Positions 32,755 through 42,188 are shown, numbered from the stretch's first letter. The stretch: DNA of 64,000 nucleotides from an uncultured Blautia sp. (GCA_900551075.1 URVB01000014.1:6874-70873), one strand, 5' to 3'. The notes: a model not told the origin generated them from the letters alone. Made by a program: numbers and translations.

Positions 32755-34251
32755 ATGGGTGAATTATTATTAAAAGCAGAAAAAATAGATAAGCACTTTG
32801 GAATTACACACGCCCTGGACCATGTAACCCTTACCTTTGAGAAGGGTGAGATCCACGCACTGATCGGGGAAAATGGTTCTGGAAAATCAACACTTACTTC
32901 CTGTCTGACAGGTATTTATAAAAAAGATTCCGGTACCTTTACATTAGAAGGCAAAGAGATTTCAGCAACAAACCAGGTAGAGGCCAATCATCAGGGAGTA
33001 GCTATTATTGTACAGGAAATCGGTACACTTTCCGGCCTGACTGTAGCTGAAAACATTTTCCTTGGAAATGAGGATATGTTTACCAGTCATGGAATTAAAA
33101 ATACTTCTGCCATGAATAAAAAAGCGCAGGAATATCTTGACAGATATGGTTTTCACTATATTGATGCAACAAGAGTGATCGACGATTACAATTTCGAGGA
33201 CAGAAAGCTGATTGAAATTGTAAAATCCACCTATTTTAATCCAAAGGTTCTGGTCGTGGATGAAACCACCACAGCGCTCGGACAAAAAGGGCGTGAGGAG
33301 CTGTTCAGGGTCATGCACAGACTGAGGGATGAGGGAAGCTGCGTAATCTTTATTTCTCACGATCTGGAAGAGGTCATTGAACAGTCAGATAATATCAGTG
33401 TGCTCCGTGATGGCGTATATATTGGTTCTGTTACAAAAGAAGAAGCAACTCCGGACAGACTGAAAAGTCTCATGGTAGGCCGCGAGATCGGAGACAATTA
33501 TTATCGTACTGATTACGGCGAAAAAATTTCCGGAGAGGTTGTGCTTTCCGGCAGAAATCTGACGGTAAAAGGACAGATTGACAACCTGTCTCTGGAACTT
33601 CATAAGGGGGAAATTCTTGGAATCGGCGGACTTTCCGAGTGCGGTATGCATGAAGTCGGAAAGGCTTTATTCGGCGCTTCTTATTTCCGTGAGGGAACTG
33701 TGACTCTGGGTGACGGAACACCGATCAATTCTATTCCGGATGCTATTAAGAACAGCATTGCCTATGCATCGAAGGACAGGGACAACGAATCGCTGGTCAT
33801 CAATGATACCATTGGCGAAAACATCTGCCTTCCTTCTTTGGAGGAATTGAAAACACACGGCTTTCTCCGGGCAAAGTCTATGAAGGAATTTGCAGATAAG
33901 TTTGCAAAACAGATGAGTACAAAAATGACAGGAGTGGATCAGTTTGTATCTGCACTGTCCGGCGGTAATAAGCAGAAGGTAGTTCTGGCCCGCTGGGTCG
34001 GAAAGGATTCTGACCTGATCATCCTGGATTCTCCTACCCGCGGTATTGATGTCAAGGTTAAGGCAGATATCTATGCCATGATGGATGATATGCGGAAGCG
34101 TGGAAAATCCATTATTATGATTTCAGAGGAAATCATGGAGCTGTTGGGTATGGCAGACCGTATCCTGATTATGAAAGACGGAAAAATTAACGGTGAGTTT
34201 CTTCGTTCTGAGGATCTGAAAGACACAGATCTGATCGAGAAGATGATATAA
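32755..34251 (+). CDS. Ribose-type sugar ABC transporter ATP-binding protein
   Basis: A 498-residue tandem ATPase (RbsA/MglA type). The first domain has Walker A GENGSGKST and Walker B VLVVDETTTALG, where the usual signature region is divergent (YNFEDRKLIEIVKS). The second domain has the degenerate P-loop GLSECGMHEVGKALFG, signature LSGGNKQKVVLARW and LIILDSPTRGIDV. This asymmetry is normal for the family. AGGAGG precedes the start. Confidence 0.9.
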   Translation: MGELLLKAEKIDKHFGITHALDHVTLTFEKGEIHALIGENGSGKSTLTSCLTGIYKKDSGTFTLEGKEISATNQVEANHQGVAIIVQEIGTLSGLTVAENIFLGNEDMFTSHGIKNTSAMNKKAQEYLDRYGFHYIDATRVIDDYNFEDRKLIEIVKSTYFNPKVLVVDETTTALGQKGREELFRVMHRLRDEGSCVIFISHDLEEVIEQSDNISVLRDGVYIGSVTKEEATPDRLKSLMVGREIGDNYYRTDYGEKISGEVVLSGRNLTVKGQIDNLSLELHKGEILGIGGLSECGMHEVGKALFGASYFREGTVTLGDGTPINSIPDAIKNSIAYASKDRDNESLVINDTIGENICLPSLEELKTHGFLRAKSMKEFADKFAKQMSTKMTGVDQFVSALSGGNKQKVVLARWVGKDSDLIILDSPTRGIDVKVKADIYAMMDDMRKRGKSIIMISEEIMELLGMADRILIMKDGKINGEFLRSEDLKDTDLIEKMI

Positions 34252-34263
34252 GGGGGTAAAAAA

Positions 34264-35229
34264 ATGGATACAACAGTAAAAAAGGAATCAGTTGAAAAAG
34301 TGCCATTTCTGGAACGTCCCATTGTGCGTACCATTCTTCCCATTGCCGGCTTTGTCGTAATATGTGTCTTGTTTGCAATCCTGACAAATGGAAAATTATT
34401 TCAGCCCAAAAATATTTCATTGCTCCTCAGTCAGTCTTATATGCTGCTGATTTCCAGCATTGGCGTATTTATGGTAATGACCATGGGCGGCTTGGATTTC
34501 TCCCAGGGTTCCATGCTGGGCGTCGCATCCATAGTGGTCTGCTATCTGTCGCATTATCATATCATCCTTGCTGTTATCGGCGGGGTAGTGACAGGCGGAC
34601 TCATTGGATTAATGAATGGCTTTTTTAATGTAAAGAGAAAAATCACCAGCTTTATCGTTACGATCTGCAGCATGTATCTGTTTAGGGGCGTATGTGCTTA
34701 TGCAACTACCAGCTCTCCGATTTATGGTGCAAGCGATATTTCAAAGTACAATACACTGCCCTTTATGCTTACTTTTACAGTAATTATTTTTGCAGTTGCA
34801 TACATGGTATTTACATATACAGGTCTTGGCTCCAGACTGAAAGCAATCGGTGCAGGAGAAACAGCGGCAAGATACGCCGGCATACGCGTAGAACGTACAA
34901 AAATGCTGATATATACGGCAGCCGGATGTATTACCGGACTGGCAGCCTTCGTAAATTCCGTGAAAGTAGGTTCTGTTACCTCTACAGCCGGAAATCAGTT
35001 GGAAACACAGATCATGATCGCACTGGTTCTCGGCGGAATGCCGGTCAACGGAGGCGCAAAGGTAAAATTCTATAATATTGTCCTTGGAGTTATGACCTAC
35101 AAGGTTCTTTCAAGCGGATTGGTCATGCTGATGATACCCACACAGCTTCAGCAATTGATTCTTGGTATCATCTTCCTGGCAGAGGTGGCTCTGTTCAGTG
35201 ACAGAAAGACGGGTATGATCGTTAAATAA
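34264..35229 (+). CDS. Ribose-type ABC transporter permease, second copy
   Basis: A 321-residue permease of the same family as 31806, with TMGGLDFSQGSMLGVASIVV near 75, GSRLKAIGAGETAARYAGI near 190 as coupling loop and VLGGMPVNGGAKVKF near 258. Two different permeases in one operon suggest a heterodimeric channel. Followed by a strong terminator. Confidence 0.88.
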   Translation: MDTTVKKESVEKVPFLERPIVRTILPIAGFVVICVLFAILTNGKLFQPKNISLLLSQSYMLLISSIGVFMVMTMGGLDFSQGSMLGVASIVVCYLSHYHIILAVIGGVVTGGLIGLMNGFFNVKRKITSFIVTICSMYLFRGVCAYATTSSPIYGASDISKYNTLPFMLTFTVIIFAVAYMVFTYTGLGSRLKAIGAGETAARYAGIRVERTKMLIYTAAGCITGLAAFVNSVKVGSVTSTAGNQLETQIMIALVLGGMPVNGGAKVKFYNIVLGVMTYKVLSSGLVMLMIPTQLQQLILGIIFLAEVALFSDRKTGMIVK

Positions 35230-35245
35230 GAGCGGTTTTAGCATG

Positions 35246-35289
35246 ATATGCCACAGAGGGAGTGTTACCTTCTGTGGTATATTTTTTTA
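35246..35289 (+). terminator. Intrinsic terminator of the ABC operon
   Basis: ATATGCCACAGAGG (35246-35259) pairs with CCTTCTGTGGTATAT (35268-35282) with G-U pairs, followed by TTTTTTTAT. Confidence 0.8.
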
Positions 35290-35330
35290 TGAGAAATAAC
35301 AGAATAAAAACTGCATTTTTGTGGAATCTG

Positions 35331-35339
35331 TGATATACT
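35331..35339 (+). promoter_or_regulatory. Extended -10 promoter element
   Basis: TGATATACT, an extended -10 box, lies about 69 bases before the beta-propeller gene; no good -35 is seen. Confidence 0.5.
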
Positions 35340-35407
35340 TTACACGAATAAGGCCGGGATATCAGTTTTATGTATATCGGCGTATTTACTACGAGTGGGG
35401 AGATAAA

Positions 35408-37336
35408 ATGGAAAAGGAAAAATATCATGGCAAAAATGCGGACAGCAGGAGAACAACAGGCGTAAAAAGGAGAACAAGTACAAAAAGAGCGACAAGTTTA
35501 CAGAGAAAAACGGGTACAAAAAGAGCAGCCGGGATAAAGAGAGAAACAGGCGCAAAAAGAACGACTGGTATAAAGAGAGCAGCGAGTACAAGAAGAAAGC
35601 AGGGCGCGAGTATTATTAAAATTATTTTTGCAGCAGAAGCCATTTTGGTCGTACTTGTGCTGATAGCATTGGTGTGTGTGAAGCTTTGGGTAAAGGGCAG
35701 GGATACGGTGCAGACAGCTCCTGTCAGCATGGAAACCGGGTCTGAGGAGGGGCAGGCAGGCGTGGAAGGTGTGCGTATGGCGGAAGGAGAAGCAGCAGCG
35801 GAGCCGGATTTTTTGCCATATTGCACGGAGGAGACGAAACCCTCCAATTATATCGAATACACAGAGATCAATGTGGACGGGACAACTCTGACAAATCTGT
35901 CGGATTATAAGCCAACGGACAGAATTGAGTTCGGCAAAGGCAGTGATTATACTTCAGTGGATGGAATCGTTACCTTCAGAGGGAATAACTTCAGGGATAA
36001 CGCATCTTATGGTCATACAAAGATGAAAGATTATAAGATGAAAGATCTATGGTCCTATCAAACAGGATCGCTTACATACGGAGATGCCTGCTGGACAGGA
36101 AGCGGGTGGACTGGCCAGCCCCTTATGGCAAAATGGCCGAAAGAAACCAGGGCGGCCATGAATATGTATGATTGGGCCAGGCAGGATGATGATCTGGTGG
36201 AGGTTATTTATGCATGCATGGATGGGTATATATATTTTCTGGAACTGGATACCGGCAGGGAGACCAGGGAACCTCTTTATCTTGGATATACCTTCAAGGG
36301 AGCCGGAGCCCTGGACCCCAGGGGATATCCGATTATGTATGTAGGAGCCGGCTATGACAGCAATGAAGGTATGGCGAGAGCTTTTATTATCAATCTCCTT
36401 GATTGCAGTGTCATGTATACTTTCGGTAATAACGACGAATTTTCTCTGCGCGGTTCTTTGAGCTTTTTTGATTCATCGGCCTTAGTAGATGCGGAGACAG
36501 ATACCCTGATCTATCCGGGTGAAAACGGAATCCTTTATTTGATGAAGCTTCATACAAAATATGATGAAGCTGCGGGAACTCTTTCCATATCTCCGGGAAA
36601 CATTGTGAAATGGCATTATTATGGTACCAGAAGCAGTCTGGAATCCTACTGGCTTGGTATGGAAGACAGTGCGGTTGTTTATGGGGGATATCTGTTTGTG
36701 GCGGATAACGGCGGCAATCTCATGTGTATTGATCTGAATACGCTTCAGCTCGTATGGGTGCAGGATATACTGGATGATTCGAATTCCACTCCCGTGTTGT
36801 CTATGGAAGACGGACATCTCTATCTGTATGTAAGTACTTCTTTCCATTTGGGATGGAGAAGTTATGAAACAGCAGAGATTCCTATCTGGAAAATTGATGC
36901 GGAGAATGGCAGCATCATATGGCAGAATTCTTATGAGTGCTATACGGAGGATGGCGTATCCGGCGGTGTTCAGTCGACCATTGCTCTTGGCAATCATGAA
37001 TTTTCAGACTATATCTATGTGACGGTGGCAAGGACCGGCGCAGAATATGATGGTGTTTTGGCATGTATCAATAAAAAGACGGGAAAAACAGAGTGGGAGC
37101 ATAGAGCTTACTATGCGTGGTCCTCTCCGGTTTGTGTATATAATGCGGACGGCAGCGGGGCAGTGCTTTACTGTAGCTGCGGCGGCAAGATGTATCTCTT
37201 AAATGGTAAGACCGGCGAAACCTATGACACCTTTACACTCAGCGATGGAGCAATAGAGGCATCGCCGGCAGTATATAAGGATTATGTGGTTGTCGGTACA
37301 AGAGACTCCTGCATTTGGGGAATTAAACTTACGTGA
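35408..37336 (+). CDS. Membrane-anchored PQQ-like beta-propeller protein with hexapeptide repeats
   Basis: A 642-residue protein. The N-terminal cytoplasmic tail holds eight basic 6-residue repeats (residues 17-64), then one membrane helix (about 69-91) and a large outer domain with PQQ/WD-like blades (LYLMKLHTKYDE, LFVADNGGNLMCIDLN, GSIIWQNSYECYTEDGVSGG, KTGKTEWEHRAYYAWSSPVC, GKMYLLNGKTGETYDTF). No PQQ-dependent dehydrogenase active site is recognisable, so it may be a binding or scaffold protein. ATG 35408 follows GGGGAG; longer frames upstream look non-coding. Confidence 0.8.
   Translation: MEKEKYHGKNADSRRTTGVKRRTSTKRATSLQRKTGTKRAAGIKRETGAKRTTGIKRAASTRRKQGASIIKIIFAAEAILVVLVLIALVCVKLWVKGRDTVQTAPVSMETGSEEGQAGVEGVRMAEGEAAAEPDFLPYCTEETKPSNYIEYTEINVDGTTLTNLSDYKPTDRIEFGKGSDYTSVDGIVTFRGNNFRDNASYGHTKMKDYKMKDLWSYQTGSLTYGDACWTGSGWTGQPLMAKWPKETRAAMNMYDWARQDDDLVEVIYACMDGYIYFLELDTGRETREPLYLGYTFKGAGALDPRGYPIMYVGAGYDSNEGMARAFIINLLDCSVMYTFGNNDEFSLRGSLSFFDSSALVDAETDTLIYPGENGILYLMKLHTKYDEAAGTLSISPGNIVKWHYYGTRSSLESYWLGMEDSAVVYGGYLFVADNGGNLMCIDLNTLQLVWVQDILDDSNSTPVLSMEDGHLYLYVSTSFHLGWRSYETAEIPIWKIDAENGSIIWQNSYECYTEDGVSGGVQSTIALGNHEFSDYIYVTVARTGAEYDGVLACINKKTGKTEWEHRAYYAWSSPVCVYNADGSGAVLYCSCGGKMYLLNGKTGETYDTFTLSDGAIEASPAVYKDYVVVGTRDSCIWGIKLT
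35456..35599 (+). repeat. Eight tandem 18-bp units encoding TGxKRx repeats
   Basis: Successive hexapeptides read TGVKRR, TSTKRA, TSLQRK, TGTKRA, AGIKRE, TGAKRT, TGIKRA, ASTRRK. The DNA units are diverged, typically ACAGGCGTAAAAAGGAGA-like. Confidence 0.8.
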
Positions 37337-37415
37337 CAGGAGAATATCTGCTCGGTGGAAACGCTCATATTATTGAAAAAAATGCAAATACTGTAAATAA
37401 TGTAAATATTGTTTA

Positions 37416-37433
37416 TGCACGTCTGATCGTGCA
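37416..37433. promoter_or_regulatory. Palindromic operator candidate
   Basis: TGCACG-N6-CGTGCA, a perfect inverted repeat 64 bases before the siroheme reductase. Just upstream, TGTAAATA occurs twice (37392-37399, 37401-37408), one base apart. Confidence 0.5.
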
Positions 37434-37497
37434 ATGTTTTGTTTTGAATATATAAATCTTAATATTAAGCAGGAAGAAACAGAAAGGGGAAGAATAT

Positions 37498-39063
37498 ATG
37501 GAAAAAGCAGGAAAAGCTGCAGAAAAAATTGATGTGCAGTCATGGAAAAAGGATTTACCGGAGTTCAAAGAGAAAACAGCCGCATTTTATGCCGGAGAAT
37601 TAAGCAAAGGTGACTATAAGGGATTTTCCGGATTTTACGGAAGCTATGCGCAGAAGGGCGGAGCGGCAAGCATGCTGCGTCTGCGTATGACGGCCGGACG
37701 TGTAACAAAGGAAAAACTGGCATTTACAGCCAAAGCGGTCAGGAAACATAAGATCGAAAAAATACATTTTACCACCTGTCAGACCATTCAGCTTCATGAC
37801 CTGCGGCAGGATGCACTGTGCAGCATCATGGAAGATGCTCTGGACGCAGGGATTGTGACTATGGGCGGCGGCGGAGATTTTCCGCGTAATGTAATGTGCT
37901 CTCCGTTGTCCGGCGTGGAGAAGGAGGAGTACTTTGATGTAAGCCCATGGGCAGAAGCAGCAGGGGAATATCTGATGCATTTTATCAAAGCAGAAAAGAT
38001 GCCCCGCAAGCTGAAGGTTGGTTTCTCGAATTCCCCGAAAAATATGACCCATGCCACATACCGGGATCTGGGATTTGCAGCCAGAGAGGACGGCAGATTT
38101 GATGTTTACAGTGCAGGCGGCCTGGGAAACAATCCGCGTTTTGGTGTTAAGGTGGCTGAGGGAATTGAGCCGGAGATGATCTTATATTATATCAAAGCAA
38201 TGTGGCTTACATTCCGCGCTTACGGCAATTATCAAAATCGAGGAAAAGCACGTACCCGCTATATGCAGGAGGCTGTAGGAGGGGCTGAAAAATACAAAGA
38301 AGCATATCTGGAAAAGCTTAAGGAGGTCTTAGATTCCGAAGAGGATCTGCGTATCCGGCCGGAAAAAAGGACCGTTACAAAGTCTGGTGATGGAACCACA
38401 GTTACCGGTTCCCGTATCATTGAACAGAAACAGAACGGACTCTATACGGTGGCCTGGCATCCCATTGGGGGACAGCCAAGGGCAGAAAGCCTGTGCGCCC
38501 TCAGCGATATGATCGCAGATATGGAAGAGGCAGAAGTTCGTCTTGCTCCGGATGAAACAGCCTATATTATCAATCTGACCGGAACTGAGGCACAAAAAGT
38601 GCTGGAACTAACTGCAGATAGCGCCGAGTCTCTTTTTGAGACCTCTGTAAGCTGTATCGGCGCATCTATCTGCCAGATCGGTCTCCGTGATTCTCAGGCT
38701 CTGCTCGGCGCCTGTGTGGATGCAGTAAGAGAGGCCGGCATTCCGGATGGAGCACTGCCTCAGATTCATATATCCGGATGTCCATCATCCTGCGGAACTC
38801 ATCAGACCGGAAGAATCGGTTTCCGGGGTGCCGTAAAAAAGGTGGATAAGAAACCGCAGCCTGCATTTGTGTTGTATGTAAACGGCGATGACCGTCAGGG
38901 ACAGGAGACTATGGGAAGGGAGTTGGGAACTGTTCTCGAAGAATGTATACCGGAACTTTTAGTGAAATTGGGTAAAACGGTAGCCAATAGCGGTATGGAC
39001 TATGAGGCCTGGAACCGGAAAAATCCGGACGGACTCCGGCAGATCGCAGCGGAATATATTTAG
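37498..39063 (+). CDS. Nitrite/sulfite reductase, siroheme [4Fe-4S] type
   Basis: A 521-residue ferredoxin-like half-domain repeat protein of the NirA/CysI class. The cluster-siroheme ligands fit C-X5-C in SCIGASICQIG and C-X3-C in SGCPSSCGTH near 385 and 424. The N-terminal half has LRLRMTAGRVTKEKL and the arginine-rich PRNVMCSPLSGVEKEEYFDV. AAAGGGG precedes the start. No dedicated reductase or transporter gene is adjacent, so the acceptor (sulfite or nitrite) and the electron donor are open; ferredoxin is likely. Confidence 0.85.
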   Translation: MEKAGKAAEKIDVQSWKKDLPEFKEKTAAFYAGELSKGDYKGFSGFYGSYAQKGGAASMLRLRMTAGRVTKEKLAFTAKAVRKHKIEKIHFTTCQTIQLHDLRQDALCSIMEDALDAGIVTMGGGGDFPRNVMCSPLSGVEKEEYFDVSPWAEAAGEYLMHFIKAEKMPRKLKVGFSNSPKNMTHATYRDLGFAAREDGRFDVYSAGGLGNNPRFGVKVAEGIEPEMILYYIKAMWLTFRAYGNYQNRGKARTRYMQEAVGGAEKYKEAYLEKLKEVLDSEEDLRIRPEKRTVTKSGDGTTVTGSRIIEQKQNGLYTVAWHPIGGQPRAESLCALSDMIADMEEAEVRLAPDETAYIINLTGTEAQKVLELTADSAESLFETSVSCIGASICQIGLRDSQALLGACVDAVREAGIPDGALPQIHISGCPSSCGTHQTGRIGFRGAVKKVDKKPQPAFVLYVNGDDRQGQETMGRELGTVLEECIPELLVKLGKTVANSGMDYEAWNRKNPDGLRQIAAEYI

Positions 39064-39365
39064 TATGGAAAAGACCGTATCATGTCATCCTGAAAAGCAC
39101 AGATGACCTTGCGTTTACAGTCACAGGGAAGCATTTTTTGATTCGGCGGCACAGCCCATTTACAGGGGTTATGCCGTCTTGTGCTTTGAGGGTTCAGTGA
39201 TTTTGACGATGAACCGTTCACAAGCGGCCTCTGCGCAGCCTGTCCCGTATCATCGAATAACGATATCACTTCTCTTTTTTGTGCAAGCATCGAGAGGAAA
39301 AATTTTAAGAAAAACCTTATAATGTTAAATGTAAGCTCATATGCGAATAAGCGAGGAGGTATCTG
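39064..39365. other. Intergenic region, no gene supported
   Basis: About 300 bases with a TATAAT at 39318-39323 before the AraC gene. A 76-codon minus-strand frame (39060-39290) has no convincing ribosome site and a composition I cannot assign; it may be a decayed or repetitive sequence. The region marks the entry to the accessory patch. Confidence 0.4.
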
Positions 39366-40217
39366 ATGGAATGGGTTGAAAGATTAAACCAAAGCATGAA
39401 TTATATTGAGGAACATTTGGCAGGGGAGATTGACTACAAACAGCTTGCGCGGATTGCCTGCTGCTCCACCTATCATTACCAGAGAATGTTTACCTATATG
39501 GCAGGCATTACTCTGGCAGAGTATATCCGAAGAAGAAAAATGTCATTGGCGGCAGTTGATTTGCAGGGAGGAAATAAAAAAATTGTTGATATCGCCGAAA
39601 AATACGGCTACCGTTCTCCAACCGCGTTTAACAGAGCATTTCAAGCCTTTCACGGAATTGCCCCTTCGACAGTAAAAGGCGGGGGCGTATCCGTGAAGTC
39701 TTTTTCCCCCATTGTATTTAGAATTGCAGTGAAAGGAGCAACAGAGATGAACTATCGAATCGAAACAAAAGATGCTTTTCGTATTATCGGTGTTTCTGCA
39801 CCGCTCGACAAAGAAATCGAAAATAATTTTATGGTTGTACCAAAGATGTGGCAGGATGCCGTCGCAAGCGGAACAATACAAAAACTGGCGGGCATGATGG
39901 ACACGCCCCCTATGGGACTTTTGGGGGTGAGTGCCTGCAACGATGCGGAGCAATGGAAATATTTTATTGCTGTTTCAAGCACAAAAGAAAGCGGTGAATT
40001 TGAAGAATACACCGTACCCGCATCCACATGGGCCATTTTCTCCGGAACAGGCACAAACCGGTCCGTCCAGGAATTGGAACAGCGTATCATTACCGAATGG
40101 CTTCCGGCCTCCGGATATGAGTATGCGGATGCTCCCGATATTGAGGTCTATCTGAATCCGGACCCGCAAAACGCACAGTACGAGGTATGGATACCAGTGA
40201 CAAAAAAGCAGGCATAG
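39366..40217 (+). CDS. AraC-family regulator with GyrI-like effector domain
   Basis: A 283-residue regulator. Residues 8-105 form the AraC helix-turn-helix pair (YKQLARIACCSTYHYQRMF, IVDIAEKYGYRSPTAFNRAF); residues 125-283 form an AraC_E_bind/GyrI-like small-molecule binding domain starting MNYRIETKDAFRIIGVSAP. Such proteins resemble Rob and multidrug-sensing activators. GAGGAGG precedes the start. The next gene lies 15 bases on and is probably cotranscribed. Confidence 0.9.
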   Translation: MEWVERLNQSMNYIEEHLAGEIDYKQLARIACCSTYHYQRMFTYMAGITLAEYIRRRKMSLAAVDLQGGNKKIVDIAEKYGYRSPTAFNRAFQAFHGIAPSTVKGGGVSVKSFSPIVFRIAVKGATEMNYRIETKDAFRIIGVSAPLDKEIENNFMVVPKMWQDAVASGTIQKLAGMMDTPPMGLLGVSACNDAEQWKYFIAVSSTKESGEFEEYTVPASTWAIFSGTGTNRSVQELEQRIITEWLPASGYEYADAPDIEVYLNPDPQNAQYEVWIPVTKKQA

Positions 40218-40232
40218 CGGAGGCCAACTATC

Positions 40233-40706
40233 ATGGACGAGAAATTCAGTTTATTTATGGAAACGGTTGATGAGCGTTTTCGCGGCTTCGTAAATCAAAT
40301 TAATGAATACCTGACCGCTAAAGGCTGCAAATGCGATATAAAAGCGGCGAAAAGCGGATATGTGGTATCCTATGTGCTAATCAGCAGCAAAAGGGCTTTG
40401 GCAACTTTTATTTCCCGGAAAACAGGAATGAAGCTGCGTATCTATCCCGAGCATATAAAGGAATACAAGATTTTTTTGGGCACCCTGCCAGAAAAAATGA
40501 AAAAAGAAATCAAAAAAGCTTCTGTCTGTAAGCGTTTGGTAAATCCCGGGGACTGCAACCAGAAATGTGTGATGGGATATACCTTTGAAATGGATGGAGA
40601 GCAATATCAGAAGTGTCGTTATATGGCGTTTCAGCTTACTTTAGGCGAAGAAAACAATCCGTTCATCATGCGGTTTTTAGAAAACGAGCTTGAAAACGGG
40701 TGCTGA
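40233..40706 (+). CDS. Hypothetical protein, 157 residues
   Basis: An alpha/beta-looking soluble protein with VVSYVLISSKRALATFISRKTGMKLRIYPEH in the middle and four cysteines near the C-terminus (VCKRL, DCNQKC, KCRYMAF). I recognise no domain. It follows the AraC/GyrI gene closely, which suggests a shared stress or drug response, but no function can be assigned. Confidence 0.65.
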   Translation: MDEKFSLFMETVDERFRGFVNQINEYLTAKGCKCDIKAAKSGYVVSYVLISSKRALATFISRKTGMKLRIYPEHIKEYKIFLGTLPEKMKKEIKKASVCKRLVNPGDCNQKCVMGYTFEMDGEQYQKCRYMAFQLTLGEENNPFIMRFLENELENGC

Positions 40707-40752
40707 TACCCCCTTGCTGTCCAAAATACAGGCGGGAAAGATGTGTCAATAA

Positions 40753-40792
40753 CCAAAAGCAACATGACGTATAGGTGTCATGTTACTTTTGG
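40753..40792. promoter_or_regulatory. Inverted-repeat operator upstream of the WYL regulator
   Basis: CCAAAAG-C-AACATGAC-N8-GTCATGTT-A-CTTTTGG, nested repeats, ending at an extended -10 box TGGTATGAT (40790-40798). The inner AACATGAC-N8-GTCATGTT recurs at 41863. Confidence 0.7.
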
Positions 40793-40890
40793 TATGATAG
40801 GACAAGAAAGGGATTGCACATGGATAAAGAAATGATGGCACCAGTTGTACAGACGCAGCGCCGGTGAACTTATGATCGTGAGGTGGCGAC

Positions 40891-41829
40891 ATGAAAATAG
40901 ACCGTCTGATTGGAATTATTACGATTTTGCTCCAACAGGACAAAATAACAGCCCCGGAGCTTGCAAAAAGATTTGAGGTTTCAAAACGGACGATTAACAG
41001 GGATATTGAAGATATATGTAAAGCGGGCATACCCCTGATTACAATGCAGGGGTATGACGGCGGCATTTCGATTGCAGACACTTATAAAATCGACAAAGCC
41101 CTTCTTTCACAGGAGGAATTACAGGCAATTTTAGCGGGATTAAGGGGAATTGACACAGTTTCCCAGACCTCTCACTATATAAAAATGATTGAAAAAATGT
41201 CAAGCAGGAAAAACCGCATCATTGCCGATGACGTAATCATCATTGATTTGGCATCTCATTATCAATATTCGCTTACTCCCAAAATAGAAACCATCAAACA
41301 GGCAATCCAGACGCAGCACACGCTTGTGTTTCAATACTATTATGAAAAAGGCGAGGGCCAACGCAGGATTGAGCCATATCATTTAGTTTTTAAATGGTCG
41401 TCATGGTATGTTTTCGGATTTTGTCTGGACAGAAAGGCGTATCGCTTGTTCAAATTAAACCGCCTATGGGATTTGCAAATGGAAGAAGAAACATTTTCCA
41501 AAAGAGAGATACCGGAAGAAGAATTATCTTTTGGGGCTTTTCTTACGGAGGGCAATATCCATTTGAAAGCCATATTTGCGGGAAGCGAGAAGCACCGCCT
41601 GATTGAGGAATACGGGATTGACAGTTTTACAATGTCCGGAGATGAAAAACTGCTGTTTGAACGTGATTTTGCAAGCTATGAGAATATGCGTGAATGGATA
41701 TTCAGTTTTGGCGACAAAGTGGATATATTAGAACCACAAGCCTTGCGGGCCGACAGAAAGAAACAGGCAGAAAACATAATCAGGCAAGAGGAAAAAAATA
41801 AGAAAAAGGCAGTCAATACAAATGATTAA
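40891..41829 (+). CDS. WYL-domain transcriptional regulator (YafY type)
   Basis: A 312-residue regulator with an N-terminal winged helix-turn-helix (ITAPELAKRFEVSKRTINRDIEDI), a WYL ligand-binding domain (HTLVFQYYYEKGEGQRRIEPYHLVFKWSSWYVFG region, split over residues 140-185) and a C-terminal WCX part. GAGGTGG precedes the start. The gene is flanked on both sides by the same palindrome, consistent with autoregulation and control of the downstream DUF3795 gene. Confidence 0.9.
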   Translation: MKIDRLIGIITILLQQDKITAPELAKRFEVSKRTINRDIEDICKAGIPLITMQGYDGGISIADTYKIDKALLSQEELQAILAGLRGIDTVSQTSHYIKMIEKMSSRKNRIIADDVIIIDLASHYQYSLTPKIETIKQAIQTQHTLVFQYYYEKGEGQRRIEPYHLVFKWSSWYVFGFCLDRKAYRLFKLNRLWDLQMEEETFSKREIPEEELSFGAFLTEGNIHLKAIFAGSEKHRLIEEYGIDSFTMSGDEKLLFERDFASYENMREWIFSFGDKVDILEPQALRADRKKQAENIIRQEEKNKKKAVNTND

Positions 41830-41862
41830 AACAAATATGAAAGTTGGGAAACAGCCCGCAGC

Positions 41863-41886
41863 AACATGACGTACAGGTGTCATGTT
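41863..41886. promoter_or_regulatory. Second copy of the WYL operator
   Basis: AACATGAC-N8-GTCATGTT; the eight-base spacer differs by one base from that at 40769-40776. An extended -10 (TGATACAAT, 41892-41900) follows, then the DUF3795 gene. Confidence 0.7.
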
Positions 41887-41927
41887 CCCCATGATACAAT
41901 GAAAAAAAGTCATGGAGGTGTCTGTTT

Positions 41928-42188
41928 ATGATTGAATCAAGGTGTGGTCTTTTGTGCAGCAGCTGTTCTTATCGGGAGCAAATGAACTGCGGTGGCTGTG
42001 TGAAAATTGAAAAACCGTTCTGGGGCGAAAGCTGCCCTGTCAAATCCTGTGGCGAAGCGAAAGGGCATGAGCATTGCGGACAATGTAAGGTGTTTCCCTG
42101 CGGCCTGCTGAAGCAATTTGCATATGATGATGAGCAAGGCGACGATGGAAAACGAATAGAGCAATGCAAGTGTTGGATGAAAGAGTAG
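41928..42188 (+). CDS. DUF3795 Cys-rich protein
   Basis: An 86-residue protein with twelve cysteines, beginning MIESRCGLLCSSCSYREQMNCGGC in spaced pairs and ending KVFPCGLLKQFAYDDE. The pattern fits DUF3795, thought to bind metal. GGAGGTG precedes the start. It lies directly behind a WYL operator, and WYL-regulator/DUF3795 pairs recur in Firmicutes. Confidence 0.82.
   Translation: MIESRCGLLCSSCSYREQMNCGGCVKIEKPFWGESCPVKSCGEAKGHEHCGQCKVFPCGLLKQFAYDDEQGDDGKRIEQCKCWMKE

Noticed and set aside
39060..39290. A 76-codon minus-strand gene
   Set aside because: No clear ribosome site, no recognised domain and overlap with the end of the siroheme reductase; kept only as part of the intergenic note.
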